A stretch of 64,000 bases of DNA, taken from assembly GCF_018687715.1 (NCBI RefSeq), contig NC_056757.1, forward strand, positions 24,957,001-25,021,000, read 5' to 3'. This stretch comes from Carya illinoinensis. Its lineage: Eukaryota > Streptophyta > Magnoliopsida > Fagales > Juglandaceae. Shown here in pieces: positions 37,106-47,539 of this stretch (its first letter is position 1; each line of letters begins with the position of its first letter). The notes under the pieces were generated by a model. The model did not search any database. It was not told where the DNA came from and worked only from the letters and a program-made list of their open reading frames with translations. The translations under genes were made by a program, and so were the position numbers.

Positions 37106-37519
37106 AGTTAATATATATATTTTAGTTTTTCATATTATATAAAATATTTTTTATATTATACATAATTTTTATATATAATTATATATAAAATAAATTTATA
37201 TTATATACTAAATTGTAATTAATATAACATTAAATTTTAAAATCCTAGTATTCATGAATAATAATAATCTAATAACATAAAATTAATATAATATTTAACA
37301 AAATTAATCTTAGAAATCTTAATATAGCATTTGATATAAATTCTTAATCTTAAAGTTGAGCATTTGATCATATGTTATTAATATAAACTATATATATTAA
37401 GGATAAATACATTTCATGGCATAATAAATTATAATATTTTTTTTTTTATAAATACATTTTTATATATTTGATCATGTACACTCATATAAAAAGTGTATAT
37501 AACCATCATATTATCACTA

Positions 37520-38202
37520 ACATATATGTAGCCTAGCGTATTATCACTGCATCATGTCCATCATTGATTGCATCTTGACAATTTGGCTAACGTCATTGGA
37601 TGTTGATGTAGATGTTGAATGCGAGCTGCACCCCTTTTTTGTGGTTTGCCCAAAACCTAAACCACGCACTTGCCCATGACATTTTGGGCCCATGACCTTG
37701 GAATAAATATCATCAGTAGACCAAGTCATGGTCCCTCCAATACCTCCTAGTCTGGAGGTGGGGTCATGGGCAATGAGCTCCTCCATTTCAGTCTACAAAA
37801 AAAAACATAAAGAGAATAGATGAATATGCTGATTAAAGTACTTCATAAGATGAAAAAGAAATAGTAAATGTATAAATCAAACATACTATTATTTTTTCAG
37901 TTTCATTGTTCAAATGTATGCCATTCTTACGTTTGTGGGTATTTACAAATAATTGTGCTCGACTTGGCAAGGCTTCGGTCTTTTTTTCCTGTAAATTAAT
38001 TGAAGAGTTCAAGTATATATAGGAAAGTAGATAAAAAAAAATACAGAGTTCAAGTATATATAGGAAAGTAGATAAAAAAAATACATAGAAAAATAATACC
38101 AAACGAATACTAAAGACATAAAATTGCATACCCACTCAGTAGCAAATCGGGCATAGCTTTTGGAGCCTATACTATGAACCAACTCTTGCTTTCCACGACA
38201 TT

Positions 38203-38233
<31 letters not shown>

Positions 38234-39370
38234 CAGATTTGGCTTACATTCATCCCAATGTTTGTGACATCATTTTTATGAGTATTACTTATAACATATT
38301 TCAAAAACTTATAAAAAAATATTAAATGTTACCTTCCATTTTTCATCAAACCAAGTTGTTGCTAAATCTGCCAATTGGCTCAAGTTAAGCTTATTGGGAT
38401 CTGCTCTTGCCACAACTGTTGCAAGAGAGGTATCATTTTCTTTAAGTAACATCTTCTTCAACTCATGCTTATAATCTTTCCATTTCTTCCCCATATCTCT
38501 TTTTATAAACGAGTGGAACCCCTAAAACTTATCATTGGGAATCATAAATTTAGACTACATTCAATACCAAATGTCAACAATATTAGTGTCATGTAAATTA
38601 GTTTTCAAAGATCAAATAGATTATAATTAAGCATGTTATAATCTTAATTGAATACCTTGATAATTTCCCACATTGTATCCTTAAAATGTTGAGGCACCAA
38701 CCTCCAATATGAGAAATTAATTGGTGCCAATTGGCGATCCCTCACCAATTTTCTAGCAAACCTTCTCACCTTTGAAGATTTTAAATTCATGGGATGACAC
38801 ATAACATTGAGATCCATCTCAATTAATTCATCTTTCGGCAAGTGCCATATATCATTGATGGAGCTTAATATCCGTTACTTTTTGTTGCCATTAATATCTG
38901 CATATTAATTTTGTACAACATATTGTTAGTTCTTTTAAATTATTAATAGGATTGACAAAGTTAAATTTACAAATGGTGGTGACATGGCGATCTTTAGGGT
39001 TAATGTAGTCATTTCTATCCTCTATATGCAAGTGTCCCTCTTCTTGAGCAGAGGAGGATGGTGGCGGCCCTTCTTGTGTGAAAGTAGATGGCAGGCATTT
39101 TTCATGTATGAGTGCAGGTGACTGTATTGAGGGCTCAATGGAAGATGATGTATGTTCTGCACTCTGTGTGAATGTAGCATGTCCATGTGCAAATCCAGGT
39201 GATTGTGAGGCATGCTCATCAATGGGAGGTAATGCAAATTGAGCTAATGTAGATGGCTGCTCTTTTCCTCTCTGATGGGGAAAATGTTGTGTTGATAAGG
39301 ATGGTAAAGCAATGGATGAATTGCTGATCAAAGATGATTTTATAGCCTTTGTCTTCTGTTTTAGTGCCAT
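37520..39370 (-). pseudogene. TnpA-like CACTA protein gene, multi-exon, broken
   Basis: Likely starts at the ATG at 39370 (MALKQKTKAIKSSLISNS), followed by a long P/S/H/Q-rich disordered stretch. 38841-38644 encodes RRFARKLVRDRQLAPINFSY-W, with the spacing seen in plant Ptta/En/Spm transposases. 38494-38309 encodes MGKKWKDYKHELKKMLLKEN. About 38195-38130 encodes SIGSKSYARFATEW. About 37985-37890 encodes LPSRAQLFVNTHKRKNG. 37786-37544 encodes IYSKVMGPKCHGQVRGLGFG. These pieces occur in the order of the family. A run of 29 A on this strand (38233-38205) lies within or next to an exon and shifts the frame. Role inferred from the family: binding subterminal repeats. Confidence 0.75.
38205..38233. 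repeat. T29 homopolymer in the TnpA-like gene
   Basis: An uninterrupted run of 29 T on the plus strand. It lies directly beside the exon encoding SIGSKSYARFATEW, so its length affects that frame. Confidence 0.85.
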
Positions 39371-39559
39371 TTTAACTGTCCAAAAAATTAATGCATTAGA
39401 GATACCAAAAAAGAAAAAAAAAAGCAACAAACATACGAAAAATAAAAATAAAAATAAAAATATCGTTGTTGTAATTCAATACTTCAAATGCAAACTTAGT
39501 GACAAAAAATATACCAGTTAATGCATTAGTGTGAGTGTGCTGCAAGTTTGAATTCCCAT

Positions 39560-42500
39560 TTTTAATGATCAAGTGAGATCGATTGTTATTCCTTCCATGT
39601 CATTCCGAACCCACGCAACATCATTAGTGGCTACATCAATAGTATCATCAATTTTGGGGTTATTGCACTCATTGAGTATGTATTCGTCATTTGTCATATC
39701 ATCTTTATCGATGTCATATTTATCTCTTAGTTTTGTTTTAACAACAACAATCCAGTTTAATCCTTTTTCATTAAAAACATAAAATACTTGAGAAACTTGC
39801 GAGGACAATACGAATGGATCATCAGTAATCCGTTCCCCAATATGTATTAGACATGAGAAATTCACAAGGCCAAAATTAGAATTGTCCTCCTTGTAACCTC
39901 TACCTCCAGGAATATTTGCCCAGTCATACTTAAATAGTATCTATCGAGATCCATCATAATACTGCATCTCAATTAAGCGTGTTAGTATGCCACACCAAGT
40001 AGATCCATCTTCTGTGCATACACTAACCCCATTATTTTGAGTTGTCCTCCCATTTTCATGATTTTTCGTGCGAAACTTGGTGCCATTTACAACAATTCGT
40101 TTAAATTCTCTTGCTGTCTATACAAGCCCCTTGGAATGTATTTCAATTTTTCGACCTAACTCATTTCTTCGAGTATCATCCATATTCACAACTTGAGAAT
40201 TGATTTTCAACAAAATCCATAAGAGTTAGTATAACGAACTAAATGTAATGTGAGTTATATGTATGTGTGATGTACTAGTAGATAACGATGTAGAGCTTAC
40301 ATAGTCTCTCGAAACCATTCACAAAATTGGTCTCGATGCTTCTTTTGTAAATTGTATTCCAATAATTTATTTTGGTTGAATGTATTCCTTAGCATTTCCA
40401 TATGAATCCTATATACTTACATGGTATTAGAAATGAATCTTGTAATTCCACCAACATAATTAAAAAATAAATTGTGTAGTACATATTAAGAATTTAATAG
40501 TGGAATACTCACTTGCGAAATGGAATAAAATTGTTGACATTGAAAAGGATATATCGATGCGCTTGAGTCAATGACTTCATATCAAGATAAATATCGACAA
40601 CCTCCCCCCTAGAATCATCAGGGTTTTTAGATGGTCTATTAAATATTGTTTGTGCAGATTCCAAATAACGAAAACAAAATGTCAACAATTCCTCCAATAA
40701 GTACCCTTCGAAAATGGAGCCTTCCGGTGCAACTTTGTTACGAATATGAAATTTAAGTTGATGTAAATACCTAATATGATAACAAATATAATGTCATTTT
40801 CAAAAAAATTGTGTCATATTTGTGTATAAATCATTAATATTAGATATACTAATTATAACATACCTCTCTCCAGGATACATCCATCGATAATGAACTGGCC
40901 CACCAAGCTTACATTCAGCAACTAAATGCACAGTCAAATGCACCATAATCGTGAAGAATCCGGGTGGAAATATCATCTCTAATTGGCACAATATGTAGGG
41001 TATTTTAGACTCTAAATGATCTAGATCTTCTACTCGCAATGTTTTAGAACAAATTCCTCTAAAGAATGCAGATAACTTTATTAATGGTTCCGCAACCTTC
41101 TTGTATATGGACTTGCACAATGCAATTACTAGTCGTTACTGCATTAGTATATGACCATCATGAGTCTTCTCATCCTCTATAGTATGTTTTCGAAGTTTAA
41201 TACAACGTGAAATGTTTGAGGCATAACCATCTGGCATCTTTACATTTTTAATAATTCTTAATAAATCATCTTTCTCCACATTACTCATTGTGAAAGAAGC
41301 TGGAGGTATATATGCCTTGTTAAAAGCTTTGGGAATAGGGTGAAGTTCTGGTCACAAACCCATCTCTTTCAAGTGCAGGCGTGCCTGCAAATTATCTTTT
41401 GATTTATTATCAATGTTCAACAATGTGTCAATTATATTATCAACAACGTTCTTCTCTATGTGCATTACATCAAGATTATGTTGTAACAAATTTCCTTTCC
41501 AATATGGTAAGTCAAAGAAAATACTGCGCTTCTTCCATATGGATTGCATGCCACGATCGTGTTCACTAGTCCTTTTTCTTTTCTGCATGTTAGCAACATA
41601 TTCAACATTCTCTAATTATCTCATAATGTCATCTCCACTTGGCACAACAGGTGGATGATTAATTTTTTTTGTACCATCAAATGCACTAGCTTGGTTTCTC
41701 CACCTGTGATTCCTTGGTAAGAATATTCTATGTCTCATATGTGAAAATTTTTTTCCATGTTTTAACCACTTAGACCACGTATTATTCATACAACAAGGAC
41801 ATGTAAAATGACCTTTTATACTCCATCCAGACAAATCACCATATGCAGGAAAGTCATTGATTGTCTACATCAAGGTTGCACGCATCGTAAAAATTTTTTA
41901 AGAGCAGATATCGTAGGTCGGTGATCCGACCTCCCATAATTCCTTCAGTTCTTCTATTAAAGGCTCTTGGTACACATCTATTTTCATAGAGAGTGAAGAT
42001 AGGCCTAGAATTATCAATGACATGAAAGTTGATCGTTTCATGCACATCCAAGGAGGCAAATTATAAGGTATGAGCATAACTGGCCAAGTACTATGAGAAA
42101 TGCTCATGTTATCAAAAGGATTAAATCCATCCGCGACTAATCCAAGTCTGACGTTGCGTGGGTCAAATGCAAAATCATTATGTTATGAGTCAAATGTCTT
42201 CCAAGCTATCCCATTCGCCGGATGTCGTAATACCCCATCATCTGTTCGACCATCAGCATGCCACTTCATGTGTGAAGTAATTTTCGATGATGTAAAAAGT
42301 CTTTGCAATCTTGACTTCAAAGGAAACCAATGCAAAACCTTTGCTGAGCTTCTTTTATTCCTTGCATCCATATTAGTATTTTGCTTTCATTTTGAAGTTT
42401 GGCAAAACATACATGTTTCTCTATTTTCATTATTCTTCCAAAATAACATACAACCGTTAGGACATACTGGGATTTTTATGCATTCAAGCCCTAAGTCACT

Positions 42501-43139
42501 TATGTACTTTTTAGCCTCATATGTATTCTTAGGTAATGATGCTCTCGGTGGAAGCAACTCATTTAAAAATTCAAGAAGCTCCACAAAGATATTGTTACTC
42601 CATCCGTCTAAACATTTCATATTCCACAAACTTACAATAGCACTAAACCTGCTATATTTTATACACCCTTCATATAATGGCTCATCGGCATCTTTCAAAA
42701 TGTTATAAAACTTTTGAACACCCTCATTAGGACCTTGAGAATTTTCATCTACCGCTTTAGCTTCCACACCCATTTCAAGCCCATCTCCAATCACTACAGG
42801 TACAAACATAGGAAAAACATCTTGCAATATTGAATGCATCTCACTGGGACCTTCTTGGCTTTGCTCATCATTTATAGGGGTATTAGTGACAACATTAGGC
42901 GTAGAATCTACCTTCTCACCATGAGCATACCAAAGTGTGTAACCCTTACAAATTCCATAATAAATCAAGTGGTCGTGCGCCATATCGACCTTGAAATACT
43001 TAGATAAGCAATACTTTTTACATGGGCAACAGATTAATCCATCAATACCCATGTTGTCACTTGCAAACTTTAAAAACTCATTAACACCATCAACATATGT
43101 TTTCGTATTTCAACGCATTGTCATCCAACTCTTGTCCAT
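39560..43139 (-). pseudogene. TNP2-type CACTA transposase, with in-frame stops
   Basis: Starts at the ATG at 43139 with MDKSWMTMR, then a TGA (43112-43110), then NTKTYVDGVNEFLKFAS and IDGLICCPCKKYCL, the transposase-associated domain. TNP2 core motifs follow: ADGFNPF (about 42130), TWPVMLIPYNLPPWM (about 42085), NDFPAYGDLSGWSIKGHFTC (about 41860-41800), and LPYWKGNLLQHNLDVMHIEKN (about 41510-41450). Next are DUF4218 (41060-40860, FPPGFFTIMVHLTVHLVAE, GGPVHYRWMYPGER) and a DUF4216 region (about 39930-39700, DDPFVLSSQVSQVFYV). At least four in-frame stops (43110, about 42385, 41912, 41874) show it is dead. Confidence 0.88.
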
Positions 43140-44989
43140 ATTGCTATTGAGTTGAATGATAGTGTAGTTGGGAAGCTAAGAAATAGAGTTATATAAGGAT
43201 TTAGATGGACTTGTTGAGAAAAAAGAAAATGAATTGGGATTGACAAAATTATTAACTGCAACTAATCTAGTTAGAAGACTTACAATATATATATATATAT
43301 ATTATTTGTATCAAAGGGAATTAAGCAAATGAATCGCTGCATCTCAGGGAAAGTGTGCGCATAACAAATCAACAAGTAATTGGTGGATATATAGCTAAAT
43401 TTTATGTAACTCCATGATCATGATTATTTATTTTCTCTATGCGTGTATTGTTGTTCTATATTTGCAAGTTGCAGATGTTGTGAGGTAGGTTAGAGTTATG
43501 TTGCTTAATTGCTTCGTTTTCTTGGTATCCAAGTAATCAAGTTTGTACTTGCTTTGCTAGGCTTGTGGTTGAAATATTTATCAAAATTTTGCCAAAATTC
43601 TAGATGTAAAAAATTTTAATTTCTAGCTGCATTATATACACATTGAGATGGAAATCTCTGTGTGTTTGTAATTCTTGGTTCTATTTGTGTTTGAATGGAT
43701 CTATAAAATTGATGTAATTGTATTGGATAACTATTGTTTTACGGTAATTTTCAGGGTGCTGCTAGTATGTTCCAAGCTCTAGGCAATATGTATTACTTAT
43801 ATTTTTTTTGGGGGGGAGGGGGGTTTGGGGAATGGATGGATTATTGTTGGACTGTTTGACCTACGATATATCTTTTTCTAGTGCACATAGTGGTTGTTGT
43901 TAGTTTAATAATAACTACAGGTAATTGTTGACCTACGATGAAGGTAGCTTGTTGGACTGTTTGACCTATAATATATCATTTTTTTATTGAAGCATAATCC
44001 TGTATTCATTTCACTAATTGTTCCTGTTACAATCTTTTTCAATATATCATTTTCTAGTGCACAAGATAGTGGCTCTTGTTAGTTTAGTAAGAAGTATAGG
44101 TAATTTTCGACACGTACGTGTTGGAATGAAGGTAGCTTAAAGAATTGGTAAAGTAGGTAATTAAAACATGAATTATTCGGCCAGATGATGCATGCCAGCG
44201 TTGCTGATAGTAACATCCCTGATGGTGTGTCTTGTTTTAGGTGTGTTTGGGTGTTGATGGTTCTCAACATACTATATTACTATTTATTATTTTATTATTA
44301 TTTTTCATTTACTTTTTATTTTTATCATTACTTTTTACTATTATTCAATATTCTGTTATTACTTTTCACCTACTTTTTACTACTATTAATTACTTTTTAC
44401 TATTATTTAATATTCTATTATTATTTTTTACCTACTTTTTATTACTATTAATTACTTTTTACTATTATTTAATATTCTATTATTATTTTTTACCTATTTT
44501 TTTCCTACTATTCATAACATACCTCAACACTACTCAACATCCAATCCCAACTCTAGACTGCACCAAACAATAATTCCGTAGTACTAATATGAAATCAATG
44601 GCCATTTAGTGATAATTTTTAGTTGGTTGGTTGCCATTAAATTAGTTGAAAGGTTCTCTTCTCTTATGTGTTCTAATTGAGAACAATACGTAATTGTAAA
44701 AATATAGAAAACTAAACAAATATAAGCTAAATAAATTCTATTAATCTAGTTCATAAAAATGATGAGTTATTAATAAATAAGAACTAAACAATCAATGAAT
44801 CAAAGAAAAAATAATTAATCCAATAAACTAATCAAAATAAAAGAATCAAAAATAAATTCTAAATATGTAAATTGGTCTAACAATGAATAAATTATCAATG
44901 GAGAATGAAGTATGGTTTTGAAATTCACAAATTGTCATCATCAACCTTAATGAAAAATTTAGCTAGACATTTTAATATATATTCATTAC
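43140..44989. other. CACTA non-coding right interior
   Basis: No coding region. Holds an (AT)n tract near 43279-43302, a G-rich run at 43810-43830, and a tandem-bearing repeat at 44225-44572. Confidence 0.5.
44225..44572. repeat. Foldback repeat with three 62-bp tandem units
   Basis: The ends TTTGGGTGTTGATGGTTCTC (left) and ACTACTCAACATCCAATCCC (right) are imperfect inverted copies. Inside, a 62-bp unit starting TACTTTTTACTATTAT is repeated at 44329, 44391 and 44453. The long open frames on the plus strand here are low-complexity artefacts. Confidence 0.7.
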
Positions 44990-45118
44990 TGGCATATGGG
45001 CATATGAGCCAATAATTAGCGGCCCATAAACGATGTGTTGGTAAATCACTATTTTTACCGGCATTTATATAAATGACAGTAATATAAATGCCGGCAAATG
45101 ACTATTTTTTTTGTAATG
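44990..45118. repeat. CACTA right terminus
   Basis: Contains CCGGCATTTATATAAATGAC and ATGCCGGCAAATGACTATTT, ending TTTTTTTTGTAATG. The terminal five bases on inversion are CATTA, one change from CACTA. Confidence 0.85.
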
Positions 45119-45121
45119 ATT

Positions 45122-47330
45122 ACAATTAAAAAATCATCTACCAAGACTCTAGACTGAATACAACTTGGAAAATGATGCCACTATTGAATAATGTCAACTA
45201 CAAAACGAGCATTTGTTGCAAGTAATTAAGTGAGTTGCTTCATTTCTTTGCCTACCAACACGAAGCACATCATACTTCTCAAATCGGTGAAGGAGACTTT
45301 GAATTTCTGCAATCATATTCCCTTACCTTGAAAAATTAGATTCCTTAGAACCAATAGCTTCAATATTAGACAAAGAATCCCCTTCCAAGATCAAACTTGA
45401 AAAACCTAAATTCAAGATCATCTAAAGACCCCTCAAAGCAACCAAAGCACCATCAAAATTAAGTTCAACCATACCTTGTGTTGGAGGTTTCAAAGATAGC
45501 AAAGTCTCCTTATGCATAACCAACTGATGCATTTTAATAGTAGTGTACTTCTCCACATGCACCAAACAAGTATCAACAACATTCTAAAAGACAATTATAA
45601 TTATGAAATAACTTCATATCCCTAAACTTCCATACACCCCTAGAAATGGTAAGAAAAATAGAAACTAAAGTTAAATCAAATTTCATTAATTTCCAAATCA
45701 GATTAGCAAAGCGGTCAATAACCTCCAACAAAGATAAAATCTGAGTACATCTCACAACCAATATCTTTCTCACAACCGGACAACCCCAAAAAACATGACA
45801 ACAATCCTTTACAGCCAACTGACAATGAGCACAACATCTGTTAGAAATAATGCCTCTCTTCATCAAATTAATATTTGTAGGGAGACTATCATTAAAAGCA
45901 CTCCAACCAGAATTCTTAACTTTATTTATAAGTTTTAGGTTCCATAATTGATGCCAAAAAGCTGATGATTCATGGGAACGGGAACTTTAAGCTCTGGCTG
46001 TAGAATCAAACAAAATCGTTGCTAAATGATAACCTGACTTGACTAAATACAAACCATTCTTAGTACCATTGCACACAAGTTTATCTTCACACTCTCTTGA
46101 AAGTAAAGAAACTTGTAGGATTGCTTCAGCTACAAATGTAGGAAAAATAAATCAAATTAAGTCTACGTCAGTGTGTTTTGATCCATAATCAAACCAACCT
46201 TAGAATCTGCCTAGACAATGTAATTAAAAGGGAGTGTTTGAGTTAACCAAAAGATTGGAACCCATTTATCCTACAATATTCAAACCTTTTTACATTTCCC
46301 TATCTGCCCAATACACCCATTCTGTAAAGAGTACTACTACATCTACAAATGAATTACACACAAGTAATCCCATAAACTGATGTGGTTTCATTTGATTTGT
46401 TAGTTCTACTTTACAGTAAAAGTAATTTCACAATGTCAGAACCACATCAAATTACGTCAATTTATAGTATTATTTTTGTGTAACCTCTTTGTGGTTAGAA
46501 TATTTCCCTTATACAAAAAGGGTTTAGCGGCACAAACACTTCACTACACATAAATGGATTTTCAACCTAATGTCAATTGTTGGAAATCTATAGTAGGGAA
46601 CTGCTTCACTTTAAACACCTGGTAGAATAATGAATGAGGGCTTTGGATTAACCTCCATGCTTGTTTAGCAAGTAAAGCCAAATTAAAAAAGTCTAGGTTC
46701 TTAAATCCCATACTCCCTCTCAACTTTGAAGTACATAATTTAGGCCAATTAAAACCCAATGCATCTTTCATTTTGTTTTGTGTTGGCCCCACCAAAAAAC
46801 TTTGCAAACAACCCTTCTAACTCACTACAAAAGGACTTGGGTAATAGAAAATAGCTAATAGTGTAGGTTGACATTGCTTGAACAACCACTTTTATTAAAG
46901 TTTTTGTATCAGCTTGTGAGAGTAATAGCTCCTTCCAACCTTATAATTTTTTCAATCCTAGTCTTTCAATTCCTTAAAAGTATTCCACCAAAGATGGAAG
47001 ACTTAAATACCGATCACGATGTTGGAGAGAATGCACTTCCAAAATGGCCATAATCTCACCAATCTTCTACGCTCTAGCATTTAGATTAATCAATAATATA
47101 GATTTATCTATGTTAATTTGTTTACCTGAAGCCAACCCGTAAAAATGTAAAACTACTTCAAGTATTCATCTTAAGAGCGAGTAGGTTGGCAAAATAATAA
47201 ACTATCATTTGTAAAAGAACAAATGACTAACATCAATAGCTTTAAGATAAACTTTTACATCTCTTATCAAACTTTTGTGTTTAGCATCCTAAAGAAGAGA
47301 TGAAAACCCTCAGCATGTGTTGTGCTTGCA
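45122..47330 (-). mobile_element. LINE (L1-type) ORF2 C-terminal half, split by CACTA
   Basis: Right to left: broken RT (about 47300-46980, with FTNDSLLFC where the FADD box should be, so its second catalytic position is lost), then LLLSQADTKTLIKVVVQAMS and YTISYFLLPKSFC (about 46930-46830). Next comes FNWPKLCTSKLRGSMGFKNL (46807-46562), a zf-RVT region with NRCCAHCQLAVKDCCHVFWG (about 45840-45775), and RNase H with GMVELNFDGALVALRG and LILEGDSLSNIEA (about 45480-45370). The end HHFPSCIQS is near 45160. The 5' part is missing. A family A MITE sits at 46320-46497. The tail lies beyond the CACTA at 32761-32822. Confidence 0.82.
46320..46497. repeat. Palindromic MITE, family A, best-preserved copy
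   Basis: Left arm TTACACACAAGTAATCCCAT, AAACTGATGTGGTTTCAT; right arm, inverted, TTACACAAAAATAATACTAT, AAATTGACGTAATTTGATGTGG. The outer words CTGTAAAGAG and CCACAAAGAG also match. It interrupts the LINE ORF2 remnant between the RT end and the zf-RVT region. Confidence 0.75.
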
Positions 47331-47539
47331 TATACTGCTTCGAGTTACTTAAAAGTTACTTTTGCTTCAGCAATTTTGATTCTCTCAATACGCAATTAAT
47401 TCATTTTCGATACTTGGGAGTCTCTTTCTTGTGATTTTTGCAAGTCTTTTCTTTCCTTCCATAGCGTTATGTAGGGACTATATATCCCTCAATGGATGAT
47501 TATTTTTTTTTATCAATGGTGATGATTTTCTCTATTTGA

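Larger units (their letters stand above)
33371..37519. other. CACTA non-coding left interior with later insertions
   Basis: No coding region recognised; it may include the 3' part of the TnpA-like transcription unit. Later inserts include a family A MITE at 36645-36800 and a hAT-like GGACCGGACCGGACTAG-bearing piece at about 36950-37105. The remainder is AT-rich. Confidence 0.5.
32823..45118 (-). mobile_element. CACTA (En/Spm-type) transposon, 12.3 kb, degenerate
   Basis: The left end CACTACAAAAAAAGGGTCAT continues TTGCCGGCAT; the inverted right end CATTACAAAAAAAATAGTCA continues TTTGCCGGCATTT. The ends are flanked by the same 3-bp ATT (32820-32822 and 45119-45121), the CACTA duplication size. 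Inside, on the minus strand, lie a TNP2-type transposase remnant (39560-43139) and a TnpA-like remnant (37520-39370), the standard two-gene content. CCGGCATTT-type subterminal repeats fill the left end. Both genes have stops, and the right terminus has CATTA for CACTA, so it is inactive. Other repeats have since inserted into it. Confidence 0.9.

Noticed and set aside
42100..42708. 202-codon open frame on the plus strand
   Set aside because: Complement of the TNP2 transposase remnant, which has clear domain motifs on the minus strand.
44185..44573. Hydrophobic open frames on the plus strand
   Set aside because: Translation of a T/A-rich tandem repeat in two frames; not protein-like.
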